DNA of 64,000 bases from NCBI GenBank assembly GCA_023101725.1, contig JALJCO010013629.1:140446-204445 (forward strand), written 5' to 3'. Below are positions 45,110 through 57,526 of this stretch, piece after piece; the first letter of the stretch is position 1; each line of letters opens with the position of its first letter. This DNA comes from Atherinomorus stipes (Eukaryota > Chordata > Actinopteri > Atheriniformes > Atherinidae). The position numbers were made by a program, and so were the translations under genes. The notes beneath the pieces were generated by a model. The model worked only from the letters and a program-made list of their open reading frames with translations, was not told the origin of the DNA and did not search any database.

Positions 45110-46523
45110 CAGATTGAGGAGGCCCCCCCTTGGCTGCCATCTTATTGTGGTGGGGGGGTTTGCGTGTTCTGAGGATCCTAGGGGCCATGTTGTCTGAGGC
45201 TGTTATGCCCCTGGTGGGGTCACCCGTGGCAAACAGGCCACTAGGGGAGGGACCAGACAAAGCGCAGCCCAAACACCCTCATGGAGAAAGTCATTATTGG
45301 AGTCAAGTGTCCCTCGCCACAGACGCAGGTCACCGGGGCCCCCCTCTGGAGCCAGGCCTGGAGGTGGGGCACAGAGGCGAGCGCCTGGTGGCCGGGCCTC
45401 TGCTCATGGGGCCCGGTCTGGCTCAGCCCGAAAGGTTGACACAGGAACCCCTTCTTGTGGACCCATCACCCGTGAGAGGGGCCATAGGGGTTGGGTGCAC
45501 TGTGAGTGCAGCGGCCGAGGGTGAGGGAGACTCTGGCGGTCCGACCCCCAGCTGCAGAAGCTAGCTTTAGTGGAACGTCACCTCTCTGGTTGGACAGAAG
45601 CCTGGTCCTGGTCCTGGAACAGTGGACCAGCTCTACATGGTGGACCTGTGTTATGGACACAGGTCTGCATTTCTGGCTGTAGGTTGGAGCCATTCCTAGT
45701 GAGGCTTGGGCTCCGCCAAGGCTGTCCTTTGTCACAAATCCTGTTCAGAACCTTTATGGACCGGATTTCTAGGTGCAGCTGAGGTGTTGAGGGGATCCGG
45801 TTTGGTGGCCTCAGGATCAGGTTTCTGCTGTTTGCAGATGATGTGGTTCTGTTGGCGTCATCGGGCCGTGATCTCCGGCTCTCACTGGGGCGATTTGCAG
45901 CCGAGTGTGACGCGGCCGGGATGAAAATCAGCACCTCCAAATCCGAGACCATGGTCCTCAACCAGAAAAGGGGGGAGTGTCCTCTCCGGGTCGGGGTGAG
46001 GTCCTGCCCCAGGTGGAGGAGTTCAAGTATCTCTGGTCTTGTTCAGGAAGGAGGGAAAAATGGAGCGGGAGATGGACAGACGGATCGGTGCGGCATCTGC
46101 AGTGATGAAGACTCTGCATCGGTCCGTCGTGGTGAAGAAGGAGCTGAGCCAGAAGGCGAAGCTCTCGATTTACCGTCCATCTACGTTCCTACCCTCACCT
46201 ATGGCCATGAGCTGTGGGTCATGACCAAAAGAACAAGATTGCGGGTACAAGCGGCCGAAATGAGTTTCCTCCGCAGGGGGGCCGGGTTGAGGAGGCTCGG
46301 GCATCTGGTCAGGAGGTCTCCTGAACGCTTCCCTGGTGAGGTGTTCCAGGCACGTACCATCCCGGACTAGACCCCAAGGAAGACCCAGGACACAGTGGAA
46401 GGACAACGTCTCCCGGCTGGCCTGGAAACGCCTCGGGGAGAGGGAAGTCTGGGCTTCACTGCTTAGGCAGCTGACCCCGCGACCCAATCCCAGATAAGTG
46501 GAGAGAAAATGGATGGATGGATG
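45110..46523 (+). mobile_element. Internally deleted LINE with (GGAT)n tail
   Basis: A common fish non-LTR element, possibly I/Nimb group. RT fragments: VRLGLRQGCPLSQILF (about 45700-45750, motif B region) and LLFADDVVLLASSG (about 45828-45865, with a frame change, catalytic ADD). Further C-terminal pieces are KISTSKSETMVLNQKRG and YVPTLTYGHELWVM. The endonuclease region is missing between about 45580 and 45600. The end is (ATGG)n at 46508-46523. Target duplication ATTCATTCT is at 45101-45109 and 46524-46532. Several frameshifts; non-functional. Confidence 0.8.
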
Positions 46524-46532
46524 ATTCATTCT

Positions 46533-47224
46533 GAATATTTCACTTAGTGGTAAACTAAAAATACTGCTGCTTTAATTGCTTGCTAGATAATGTGTCACAA
46601 ATCTGTCAATCATCCAAAACAGAAAGCGATATGATGACATGTAAGATTAGCAAAGATAATAAATAACATTCAGAGGTGTTGTGTGACGGAGGAAACATTG
46701 TTGTGGCTACAAAAGAAAACAATGAGATAAGTTTCAACATTGTTTGAAGTGAGAAGGGAAACCGGTTTTAGCTGGAGTTGCTCTTAGTAGCTCATCCTAC
46801 TAGCTCTTAAAATAAAGTTTGAAAGTGAAACCTTTATTTAAAGTTTATATCAAAGGTTTAGGTTTTAGTTTCTAGTTCAGTTTATGTTTTCTTAAGATCC
46901 ATTTTTACTCTTGGCTTTTAACACTACGTGTTTTCATTTACTTTTTGTCTTGTTCTTAAGTTTTGTTTTTATTATTCTATGGTTTGACAGAGCTTCTTGG
47001 AGACATATTAGTTATCTAATGTTATTATCATTTGTTCAGCACTTTGGAGCAGGTGTTGTTATTTAAATGTTCCAAAGTGGATTGGATTGGTGGTTTAGAG
47101 GTTGGGCGTACTCTCTTGCCCCCTTCGAGGCCCTGCAACGGGTGTAGACCTGGTCTGCTGGTCCACAAAAAAACAGGGAAAAAAACACTGAAATTGAGAG
47201 GATTTAGACTATAATCAAGTTAAA
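46533..47224. other. Intergenic, no gene recognised
   Basis: AT-rich. No recognisable feature. Confidence 0.4.
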
Positions 47225-47562
47225 TAATCTGCCAGGGGGGGTGAGATAATTACACTTGGCAAGATTTCTTAACAGATAGAAAAATAGCAGAACTCTAGCC
47301 AGTGAGAAAAATCTTTAAACAAGTGGTGAAACACTCATTTCAAGTCACTCATTTACTGAAAAACCCCTCAAAACTAGTCTGGTAATGCTTCTTTCAATAT
47401 TGTTTCTCATTTTAAAGGAAAAGATCTTAGGACAAGATGACTTTCTTGATTTGAGAATTGCTCAATATCAAATTTTTAAAAAGTGCAGCTACGTGAAGGC
47501 TTTTTAGCAGAGGACCAGATTAGTTAGGACAATATGGGAGTTGATCCTACAATCTTCTAAAC

Positions 47563-48940
47563 CAGTGGTTCCCAACTCTGGTCCACAAGGCACACTATCC
47601 TGCAGACTTTCGCCCTGCTAGGACCAAGTGTATCTATCTGTGGCTTGCAACCCAGTGGGCGTGTCCTATAGTGGGCGTGTCCTACAGTGGGCGTGTCGCA
47701 TTGTGGGTGGGTCTGGTTAGGTTTAGGGGAAGGGTCAGGGGTAGGACTAGATTTTACCGTGCTCTCATTGGCCTGGTGGGCGTGTCGTCGAGTAACGTCA
47801 CACGACGACACGCCCCTGTCTTGCGAGCCGCAGATAGACCCTCCTCGCTAGGACACTGATTCAAATTAAATGGATCTCTGACAAGGGCCCCGTCCCAGCA
47901 TCCGCACTTCCATCCTTGCACTTCTGTTGAGGGTTCAAGTTTGTAGTGTGTCCCAGTTCTGCTCGAGGGCAGAAGTCTGCCACGCCCCTTTTGTGCCATC
48001 AATCCACACTTCGGGAGTAGCACCTAGCTGCAGCCGAAGCCACTACAAACCACGCCCCCTACAAACCACGCCCACCGCCGGAGTGAGTGGAACCTGACCC
48101 TAAAGCCTACAGTATACTTCTCCGACTATGTAATGCGTTATCCAACTGCGTAACGACGGAGACCCCTCCAGCCTTCATAGTTCTCCGTCATGCTGCCTGA
48201 TACGCAGTGCAATTTCCCACCTGATAAGTAGGGGTCGCTACCCAAGACTGACCTCCTCATATGATGCCGTCCGAAAGAGAAAGACTGTTTTTGTTGCTGC
48301 AGCTGAATAACAGAGATACTTTTGATGCAAAATAAAGACGATGGGGTGATTTTGGTATTTCTTCACTTCTTCAGCCAAACGTTCTCCGGTTGGACTCATA
48401 TTTACGTCTTCGTAGGCTAGCTGGTTTAAAAATGGTGCTGCTAGTGTTTACGTAGTGTTAGACCAATCACAGCCCTTGCCGTCTCCGTCGTCCCTTGACG
48501 GAGTGATGGACACTTAAAAAATATTTCGTGCAGCCGGAGACGACGGAGAGGCTCTCTGACACGCTCTCCATCGACGTAGAGGGCTCTCCTACGTAGAGCA
48601 CTTTACGGACGACTGTAGATTAGGCTTAACCCTCACTATAACGACCACCCGCCCACATCAGTACAAACCACGCCCAGTGGTTGAAATGATGGAGGAACCA
48701 TCACTGTCCCAGTTACGCCTTTTTTTCCGCACTAACCTGCACACTCCAACCCTTAATGTACACTTCTGCCAAGTGCACACTTCATACAGGGGTGTAGGGT
48801 TTAGGGTGGGTACTGGGACAGGGTTAAGCTCTGCACCAGTCTGCTACTGACCCATTAATGTGAGTCAGCTGCATTTCAGCAGGGCAACATGGAAAGTCTG
48901 AAGGATACTGTTCCTTGAGGACCAGGATTGGGAATCATTG
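47563..48940. mobile_element. TIR element (CAGTGGTTCCCAAC family)
   Basis: The left end CAGTGGTTCCCAACTCTGG is matched in reverse on the right (CCAGGATTGGGAATCATTG). Similarity extends about 50 bp inward. Flanks 'ttctaaac' and 'ttctagtt' may be a decayed 8-bp duplication. It contains a second nested element at 48105-48626. Confidence 0.65.
48105..48626. mobile_element. Harbinger-like MITE with TAA target duplication
   Basis: 522 bp between TAA (48102-48104) and TAA (48627-48629). Ends are AGCCTACAGTATACTTCTCC and a partly matching reverse TAGGCT end. Internal 'ggagacgacggagagg' motifs are inverted relative to 'acgacggagacccctcc'. The 3-bp TWA duplication suggests PIF/Harbinger. Confidence 0.5.
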
Positions 48941-49210
48941 TTCTAGTTAACCAACAATCTGCTCCACTGCCACAGTTCTTGAATTCCAGGTCAATTTCTC
49001 TTTTTTCAACATCTTTTCTCTCAAAATGACAAAGCAACAACACCAAAACACAAACATTAACAGACTAGTTTTGAGTCTTTTTCTTAATAAGAAACTTGAA
49101 ATGAATATTTCTGCTTGTTTTAAGCTAGTTTCTAAAGTGTAGATATTTTTTCTTGTTACAAGAAATCTATGTGTATGAACTGGTATGTGGAGGTCCTTAA
49201 ACAAGTTTTT

Positions 49211-50974
49211 ACAGCTAAAATTGGGAATAAAGGAAAAAATGTGATCTGAAACAGCATCTTTGTGAGATAATTTAACTTAATATGCAGAGAAAATAACCAA
49301 TTTTAGGATTCAGTAAGGAATAAAACACATATTCTCTCAAAACTTTATTAGTAATCCATACACACTCTTATCAAGTATATTGCTCTCAAATCAAGATTTT
49401 TAAGACAGATTTTGCTGAATATAAGAATGTAAGACTTGGTTGATCTCAACAATCTCATGCCATTTAATTTTGTTTCAGGTTTTCAGCAGCAATAACCAGT
49501 TAAAATGTTCTAGTTCTAACTTAAACTTTCCACGGCCTGCAGAGAGAAAGCAAAAGTAAATCAGCTCTGCTTTGTCTGCACAGCATCATTGTTCTCTGAG
49601 GAGGAATGCTCCTCCTAAAGAAAATATGCGCTGTCCTGAATGCTTTCACTTCACTCCAGCCGAACCTGAGAGGCGAGAGATAAACTTTAATCTTAGTTTG
49701 ACCTGCTGATGTTGTCTAGATACTGTCACAATCTTAAAATCTGAAAAGAAGTGATGAATGAAAGATTTAGAGAAAGGGTTTAACTCATTGAGAGGTACAT
49801 GAGTTTATAATGAGGCGCGCTGGTGGCAGCATGTTAAAAGTTGGGTTAAACCAGCAGAGAGCCTTGGACAGGCTTCTGATTTTACATCTGCACCTCTTGT
49901 TCCTCGTGAATGTGCAAACAGCACCAACATAATCAGTTTTATCTGAGAAGATATTGAAGGGATAAATGATTAATGAACAGGTGAAATCATTGATGCCTTT
50001 GTCAGGCTGTCAGTTGGTTTCACTCAGGGTGCTACTTGTCATTGCCGCTTTCAGACCTGATGAAGAAAATGAGGAGAGAAACCACCTGATCCTCCTCATT
50101 TATGATGAATGAGCATTGTTATTTTCCACACCAAGTTCAAAACAAAAAGCATGATGGAATAAAAGCTCACATATGTCGTGATGGCAAAAATGTTTCTAAT
50201 GAAAACGAAATCATGATTAAACACAAAGATGCTATCATTAGGGCTGTAACGGTACAGTACGTGTATTTTTGCCGAACCGCTCGGTACACTACTCTCAGTT
50301 CGGCACGACCCTTTATTGTTTCATGAGGTTTTTGCGTGCCATTGGACATAACTGAATGACGGACTTTGCCTCCGCTTGATGCAGCTTCATCCTGTTTCTA
50401 ACAACTTATAACAACATGGCACGTGAGCTTGTTTTGCTAAAGGAAGCACCGTCAAGCCTCAAGTCTTCATCTGGGGAGGGAGGAGGGGGAACTCGGTCGG
50501 GTATGAACTCAGAAACACTTCCAACATGTTAACGCATCCAAAGCGACACCACACAAGTTCGAATGTTACTGGTATGACTAGAAAACAGAATAATTTAGCG
50601 CAAACATGTGTAAAACAGCAGCATGTTACTCATTCATGCATTTTTTTATTCAGGCAGTCTGAGCAGAAGAGGAACCTGCTGTGATGTTTAGTTTCTGTGA
50701 TGAGGATGAGTGAAATGAACGTGGAAGCTGTTTCTGTTACATGCTGCTCTTAAAACTCAGATGGTGTCACTTTAGGTGTGAGAGCAGTGTTTTTTTTCAC
50801 TTTTTTAATAAAAAGTGTAAAAAATTTTTTTTAAAAAACAGCTTTATTTTGAAATATTCTCTGTATTTATGGTTATTTTTTTCTCATTCAAACAAAATGT
50901 CATAAAACCAAAACAAAACTAACAGCTTTTATGTTAAATTTTAGTGAACTTGTTAATAAAACATGTTTGTATTT
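49211..50974. other. Intergenic; possible hAT-type 5' end at 50239
   Basis: TAGGGCTGTAACGGTAC at 50239 resembles a hAT MITE start, but no matching end was found before the LINE. The rest is AT-rich with no gene recognised. Confidence 0.35.
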
Positions 50975-51009
50975 TTTCCATTACTGTACGTCCAGCTGAC
51001 GCAACGACT

Positions 51010-51420
51010 GCGACATCATCTTCTTCGTCTCGGCTTGGTCTATTGAATGTCTGCTCAGTCGCCAATAAATCCTTTTCATTGAATGAACTTTTTGTCAGGC
51101 AAGACCTGGACTTTCTGTTCCTCACGGAGACCTGGCAGAGAGAGGGGGAAGTTCATCCATCTATGAACTCTGTCCTGATGGCTGCTTGGTTTTCGGGTTA
51201 CCCCGCCTCTCCCATCGTGGAGGGGGTCTCGCTGTGGTATACAGGGATAATTTCACTTGTAAAGTGATAAACACTCAAACCTTCTCTTCCTTTGAATCAC
51301 AGATGTTCAAGATTGGTTCTTCAGACTCTTTTCCCTGTCTGCTGATTTATCGTCCACCTGGCCATGCTGCTATCTTTTTAAAGGACTTTAGTGATTTTTA
51401 TCCTCAATAATTAAGTTGGA
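51010..51420 (+). pseudogene. LINE endonuclease fragment
   Basis: Two overlapping frames (from about 50944 to 51267, and 51186-51410) carry consecutive parts of an apurinic-type endonuclease, including the conserved LTETW motif. A frameshift lies near 51215. Non-functional. Confidence 0.75.
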
Positions 51421-51646
51421 AAATTTTTAATAGTTGGTGATCTAAATATTCATGTTGATGACGACAATTCTTATGCAGCTTGGGAACTTAAACACTGACC
51501 GAAACCTTCCATTTTAAGCGGCATGTTTCTGGCCCCACCCACCAAAAAGGGCCACACTCTGGACTTAGTTTTTTCGTTTGGTATCAATGTGGCTAACCTC
51601 TGTGTTAAAGATGTCCGCATTCGTGATCATTGTTGTGTCTTATTTG

Positions 51647-53251
51647 CAGTGTTGTATAAAGTACCCAAAAGCCATACTTGAGTAAAAGTAAAAGTACCAT
51701 ACTAGAAAATGACTCAAGTAAAAGTGAAAGTCGTCTGCTAGAATATTGAGTAAAAGTAAAAAAGTAGCTAGTATTTACTGTACTTAAGTATCAAAAGTAA
51801 AAAGTACTGTTGATAAAACGAACATCGAATGAACTTTAACATGACTGCAGTGTGACAGCACATGAACTGTCCATCCAGTCATTACTTGACCCTGAAAAAC
51901 TTTTCGTTCAACCTCAAAAGAAGTTGTTTCTCAAAATGGCAAGAACTCAGTCTGGCTCTTCTTGGACTGAAGACCAGACCAGTGATGCTAAACAGCCTTT
52001 CACCTGCTGCTGAGGCAGGTAAAGGTGTGTTTAGGTTCAGAGACAGCTGCACAAGGCTGCTACTAGTGGCTACTAGTCCCACTACAACAAAACAAAGATT
52101 GTACATTGGCTGTTATGTTCTGTTATTTTGTAACGAGTAACTAAGATGCTCAGGTAAATGTAATGGAGTAAAAGTATAGGGGATTATCACGCTTACCGGA
52201 AGTTCCGGATTTTGACACTTCCTCTTCCGGGCCATGTTAACGACAGCCGTTCCTGCTCTGTTATACTGTTTAAATCGGATAAACTCCAAACATATTTAAG
52301 TTTTCATTCTAGACTGAAGTGATACTGGATCAAAAGCTGGATCAAAGCGATCGATTTGCCGCGGTGAAGGGCCGAACTTTATAATAAAACACACGTTTGT
52401 TTGTCGCCGGTGTGGCACAACACCGGCACTTCACAGCATGCTAGCATTAGCCAGCTAGCGTTTACTGACGTGCTTAACATTGTGCGTCTTAAAACACACA
52501 AACATCTGAAAATCGGGTCTGTACCCCCCCGTTTCCAGTGGAACAACTGGGGACTGCCAAGAAAGGAGACGCTTTCAGATGCTTGTGTGTTTTCAGCCGC
52601 ACAAAGTTAGGCACGTCATTAAGCTGGCTAATGCTAACACGACTGTATAGTCTGCCGGCCACAAACAAACGTGTGTCGTTTTATTATAAAGTTCGGTCCT
52701 TCACCGCGGCGAATCGGTCGTTTTGATCCACTTCTTCCTTAGCATCACTCAGTCTGGAATGAAAACAGACCCGATTTTCAGATGTTTGTGTGTTTTAAGA
52801 CGCACAAAGTTAAGCGCGTCGGTAAACGCTAGCTGGCTAATGCTAGCATGCCAGTGTTGTGCCCCACCGGCTGCAAACAAACATGCTACGTTGTTTTATT
52901 ATAAAGTTCGGCCCTTCACTCTGGCGGAGAATCGCTTTGATCCACTTCCTCCTTAGTATCACTTCAGTCTGGAATCCGTGAAAATTTCAGTAGGGTTGGC
53001 GTTTCTTCACGTTATCTACGAAGTAAAGCAGGGACATTGAACTGAACCGGAAGTGAGCCGTCTAACTGTTTAAAACCGGAAGTTCGGTACACGGAAGCGT
53101 GATAATCCCCTATTGATTTTTCTCTTAAAATGTAGTGAAGTAAAAGTAAAAGTCATCAGAAATAGAAGTAGTAAAGTAAAGTACAAATATGAAAAAATAC
53201 TACTTAAGTAAAGTAACTAAAGTATTTTTACTTAGTTACAATACGACACTG
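51647..53251. mobile_element. hAT element inserted in the LINE
   Basis: Ends CAGTGTTGTATAAAG and, in reverse, CAGTGTCGTATTGTAAC. Exact 8-bp duplication CTTATTTG (51639-51646 and 53252-53259). Sub-terminal 'agtaaaagtaaaagt' repeats occur at both ends. It is interrupted at 52177 by another element. No transposase sense was found. Confidence 0.9.
52177..53112. mobile_element. Foldback element nested in the hAT element
   Basis: Perfect 18-bp inverted ends TAGGGGATTATCACGCTT (52177-52194) and AAGCGTGATAATCCCCTA (53095-53112), with a probable TA duplication inside these ends. The interior has inverted and direct copies of a segment of about 100 bp around 'acacacaaacatctgaaaatc' and 'gctagcattagcc'. 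Non-coding. Confidence 0.8.
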
Positions 53252-53509
53252 CTTATTTGATCTGTCTTTTTCCCCCAAACCTGTGCCCTGGCAGACTAGG
53301 TCAAAGAGGCGCATCATTACTGAGAATACGGCAACTCAGTTCTCTGCCTTGTTTAACTCCAATCTGTCTGTGGAATGTCATGATGTGGACAGCCTCACCT
53401 GTAGATTTAACGGTCATTGTAAATCAATTTTGGATCAGGTTGCTCCTGTTAAATCTAATCTGGTGGAAAAAAGACCCCATGTCCTTGGATTAATGAACAT
53501 ATTCAGGAC

Positions 53510-55135
53510 ATGAAGCTACTTTGTCGGAAAGCAGAGCGTCTGTGGAAGTCTACCAAACCTGAAATACATAGATTGCATCTTAGGGAACTTACGTCTTCCT
53601 TAAATGAAATGAAAAAAAATGCCAGATCTGACTTCTTTAAGAAGAAACCCCAGATTCTGTTTAACACCATTGGTTCTATTGTGTGTCCTGTTACTCCTCC
53701 TACACCCGTTTCTTACAAAGCTGATAGTGATGCATTTTTCTTACAGCAAAATTCAGAATATTGAGGCTAAACTTCCCCAGCCATTGCTGAACCTGCACCT
53801 CATGAGTGGTCCTCTTTTAATCTGGTAACCCAGGCTGATATCTCAGCTTTGGTGACCAGAATGAAGCCCTCCTTTTGTCCTTCTGATGCTCTTCCCTGTA
53901 AACTCTTTCTAAAAGTGTCTGATGCCATTGGCCCCTGGGTTACCAAGCTGGTTAACACCTCACTGTTATCTGGTGTTTTTCCCAGCTCATTTAAACATGC
54001 TTTTGTGAAACCACTTCTCAAAAAATCTAATTTGGATGCTACTGATCCAAATAGTTTCAGGCCCATATCTAAGCTTCCATTTCCACTCTCTAAGAGGACC
54101 ACTCTTAGAGAAAGTGGTCTCTGAACAACTGACATCCTTTTTAGAGACAAACAATATTTTTGACCCCTTTCAGTCTGGTTTCCACAAACATCACTCTACG
54201 GAAACCACCCTGTTCAAAGTGTTTCGTGACATTATGATGTCTGCGGACTGTGAGAAATGCACTGTTTTAGTCTTGTTGGATCTCTCTTCGGCATTCGACA
54301 CTGTCAATCAAGAAATCTTGTTAACAAGACTGCATGAATTGGTTGGAATGTCATGGTTTGTTTCTTTTGTCAGGTAGGAGTTTTAGTGTTTCAGTAAACA
54401 AGTTTGTGTCTGATTCTGCGGCTTTGCTGTGTGGAGTACCTCAGGGTTTGGTTTAAGGCCCAATTTTGTTTCTTTTATTTGTCCTTTCCCTAGGAAACAT
54501 AATCCGGAAGTTTGTTGATGTTTCATACCACCTATTTGCAGATGATATCCAGCTGTACTGCTCATTTAAGGTCTCTGAGATTCATAAATTGAACTCCTTA
54601 ATGAGCTGCCCCGTGCAAATTAAACAATGGCTTGCTCCAAACTCCCTGCAGCTAAACGCAGAGAAAACTGAGGTGCTGGTGTTTGGCCTTAATGATGCCA
54701 TTCCTGGTATCAATCACTATTTAGGTGATCTGCTTTGTCTAAATCAAGCCTCAGAAATGTTGGTGTCTTCTTTGATAAAGAAATGTCATTAAAACATCAC
54801 TGTAAGCTGATGAGGAACTGTTTCTTCCAGTTCAGAAATATTTCCAAACTGAGAACAGCTGTCTCAAAAGACGACCTCGAGTTGATTATTCACGCTTTTG
54901 TTTCATCTCGCTTAGACCATTGCAACAGTTCATTTTCTTATCTAAACAAAAGGGAACTATCTCGTCTGCAGCAGGTGCAAACTCTGCAGCGAGGCTGCTG
55001 ACTCGTACTACCAGGAGGGCTCATTATACTCTAGTCTTAAAATCACTCCACTGGCTTCCGATTTCTTTTAGTTTTAGTTTTAAAATTCGGGCACTGACTT
55101 TCAGAGCTCTGCACGATCAGGCTCCTTCATGGTAA
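53510..55135 (+). pseudogene. LINE reverse transcriptase remnants
   Basis: RT sense is spread over at least three frames. There are stops, for example after GVPQG at about 54455 (TTTAAG for the expected continuation). The catalytic FADD is retained at about 54533-54544. Non-functional. Confidence 0.75.
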
Positions 55136-55149
55136 TTTTGTAATTTTGT

Positions 55150-55230
55150 CTTATTTTGAGTGTAATGAAATATTTTGACTCAATTAGAAAAATATACTTG
55201 GTAAAATTCGAGATTTTGCAGTGCACTGGT
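55150..55230. repeat. Right-end fragment of AT-rich foldback MITE
   Basis: Matches 41360-41432 ('attagaaaaatatacttg', then 'ttttgcagtgca'). Confidence 0.6.
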
Positions 55231-55453
55231 GAAAGTAAGGACGTTTGCTGCAGATAATGTCTTATATATAGAGGCCCATTCATTCTGCCCCCTTCACATC
55301 CTTTGCATGGATATACACTTGGATCTACGACTAACCTGAATACATTGGTGTCTAAAGGAGTCAGAGTGATGCAGAAATGTTACTGGTGAGTAAATACATG
55401 TATAAATTCCTAGAAATAAAGTCCAGGTGGAAAGAAACAAAAGTTATCCTTTA

Positions 55454-55488
55454 ATGGTAAGGTAAGGTAAGGTAAGGTAAGGTAAAGT
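55454..55488 (+). repeat. GGTAA pentanucleotide microsatellite
   Basis: About seven units of GGTAA/AGGTA. The rest of 55226-56220 holds no recognised gene. Confidence 0.9.
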
Positions 55489-56256
55489 AGCAGCCCAGGG
55501 CGGCTTTTTTGTGGTTTTTAAGATATAATGAATATTTTTCCAGCAGTTGAACTACTTTGTGTCTGTGGTCGATACATATGAAGTCAGGATTCAAACGCCA
55601 TCCAGGTGCATCGTACTGCACCTGCGTGTGATGCTGCTGACAGACAAAAGACAGAAAAATAAAAAATGCCTCTGCTTTGTTTCAACAAAGGCATTGTTCT
55701 GGGAAGAGAGAGACAGAAATGCAGTTCTTAAAATATGAAAGGTGTGTTGCCCTGGATGCCGTGTGACTAATGCAGCTGGATGAGAGAAATAAAAACAAGC
55801 ATTAGTGCCAAAGATCTCAGTGAGATTAAATTTTCTTAATGCATTTTTAGATTCATGCACATTATCACTAAAACCAAGAATGTGAAAAGAGATCAGATCA
55901 GAACCAGAAGCTAATTTTCATGTTTGCAGACTCCTCACTGCATCCATATGAGATAAAACTGATTATGTTGGTATTTTTTTTAACTGATATGAAATAAAAC
56001 AGGTTATGTTGGTACTTTAAAAAAGTAATGCTCTGTTTTATTCTTTGATTGACATGACTGTCTGCGCTGCCAGGACTGAAAAAATGTTAAGTTTCAGGAT
56101 GAACTCTGCACGCTGATGCCCACACGACTCATTTACAGTAAAACCCTTTTTGTTTATTAGTTCATTCAAACCAGTTCTGCAGCAGTTTATTGTTCTGGAA
56201 CCTGGTTTGCATTCCACTCACCTGAGCGCAGGTGCCCCCACCTTCTCCGACAGGTG

Positions 56257-56264
56257 TATATAAG
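56257..56264 (+). promoter_or_regulatory. TATA box of copy B
   Basis: TATATAAG lies 58-65 bp before the ATG at 56322. Transcription would start near 56288. Position and context support a real core promoter. Confidence 0.7.
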
Positions 56265-56321
56265 ATGCTGCAGGTGGATGTGAGCATCATCTGGGAAGCA
56301 GAGTTGAATCGGAGCATCAGC

Positions 56322-56446
56322 ATGGCTTCCACAGGACTGGTCCTCCTCCAGCTGCTGCTGCTGGTCTCACTGGTGTCGGCCTCTCATTTCTTCGGGGGAA
56401 CCCGACCTTCACCTACAAAGGAAGAAATCCCGATGGGACATTTAAG
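56322..56446 (+). pseudogene. Copy B exon 1: signal peptide, one-base frame break
   Basis: A typical secretory signal runs through VSA, followed by SHFFGG. The frame is then lost. The sense FTYKGRNPDGTFK continues one frame over from 56408 to the phase-0 donor at 56446. Confidence 0.8.
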
Positions 56447-56870
56447 GTGAGACTTCGATCGTATTCATAGGAACAGTGTGAGAATCTTATTTCCCTGAGG
56501 AATCAATAATATCCTGTTACTGTCAGTTATGTTTTTAAAATCATGAAGAAATCAATTTATTGCAATAACTTACTTCAAACTTTATCTCATTAAAGAATCC
56601 TTGAAAAAAAAAGCTGTATAACATAAGTAATAATTATCACTAAACTTTTATTATGGGTTGTCTGATACCTACTCTTTACAAAACAAGATCTCTGTATTTT
56701 ATCACTGGAAAAAGTGTCATTTGAAGGTTTAAAAAAAATATGAATAGCCCCTACAATGTAAAAATCCTTCTATAAAGAAACAATCAATGTAAACCTGCAA
56801 AATTCATTCACAGAAATAACATAATTATGGATATACAGTAAGTTGCTAAAATGGACTATATGAGTTTAAG

Positions 56871-56916
<46 letters not shown>

Positions 56917-57070
56917 AAATAAACATGACAACCATTTGTCAAAGATTGTAAAACTTGGTTCATAATAGAGAGATTTGAAGAACTGGTTGGAAAATTTGAA
57001 ATCAATGGGAGTCATGTCTGAACCTTTATTCTGCTTTCTTATTGATTTGTCTTTTTTTTTTTTCCTACAG

Positions 57071-57274
57071 GTGGCCATTCGCAACAGAGCAACCTATGAT
57101 GGCTGTTACTTTCTCCGATGGTCTTGTTACAGTGGAAACTGTGGCTACAGGACGTCCAACAGTTACAACACAATTGACAGAAGCACCAACTCACCACGAA
57201 ACAACGGTCAATGGTGTGAAACTGAAAGTGTCGAGATGAGGAATTCTCTACAATGACAGACCGTTTCAGATGAG
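57071..57274 (+). pseudogene. Copy B exon 2: Cys-rich domain
   Basis: It is open for most of its length (RNRATYDGCYFLRWSCYSG, CGYRTS, WCETESVEMR). It then hits TGA at 57254-57256. The sense LYNDRPFQMR follows in another frame, so one base is lost or gained near 57243. Confidence 0.8.
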
Positions 57275-57382
57275 GTAGGATTCTTCTTTTTTTTTTATAC
57301 ATAATGTTGATAATATGTTTGTCCTGAGTATCACCTGTCATCATCTGCTGTAAGCCAAGGTTGTCTTGTCGTCTAATGACAG

Positions 57383-57526
57383 GGCAGCAAGCTGCTGCTG
57401 GGTGTATAACCGATATTGGAGCTATGGTATGAGTTGGAGGCTGAACAGTCTTCTGGATCTGGGAGTAAGATCTGATACCAGACAACCAAACAGATCTCCA
57501 GACATCGCCATTCTTCCTGTCATGAG
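57383..57526 (+). CDS. Copy B exon 3
   Basis: A clean 144-nt exon (AASCCWVYNRYWSYG, then LDLGVRSDTRQPNRSPDI), phase 2 to phase 2. The CC and W/Y-rich content is typical of this family's N-terminal domain. Confidence 0.85.

Larger units (their letters stand above)
47225..49210. mobile_element. Foldback element split by a nested TIR element
   Basis: The left arm (about 47290-47450, including 'ctcaaaactagtctg') reappears inverted at about 48990-49140 ('cagactagttttgag'). The two arms are separated by the nested element 47563-48940. No coding sense. Confidence 0.6.
50975..55135 (+). mobile_element. L2-like LINE, interrupted and degraded
   Basis: Endonuclease sense: LGLLNVCSVANKS and DLDFLFLTETWQREGE at 51010-51160, GDLNIHVDDD at about 51440, GHTLDLVFSFG at about 51555. 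It stops at 51646, where a hAT element is inserted, and continues from 53252. RT sense follows: FRPISKLP (about 54060), VLVLLDLSSAFDTVN (54270-54310), CGVPQG (about 54430), HLFADDIQLY (about 54530), LDHCNS (about 54915), SLHWLPIS (about 55045). Several frameshifts and stops. It ends without the usual C-terminus, next to a foldback MITE fragment. Confidence 0.82.

Noticed and set aside
45054..46529. Minus-strand and extra-frame ORFs over the (GGAT)n-tailed LINE
   Set aside because: The RT motifs are on the + strand. The other frames have no recognisable domain.
50239..50940. Complete hAT MITE starting TAGGGCTGTAACGG
   Set aside because: No matching inverted end or 8-bp duplication was found before the LINE. 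At most a fragment.
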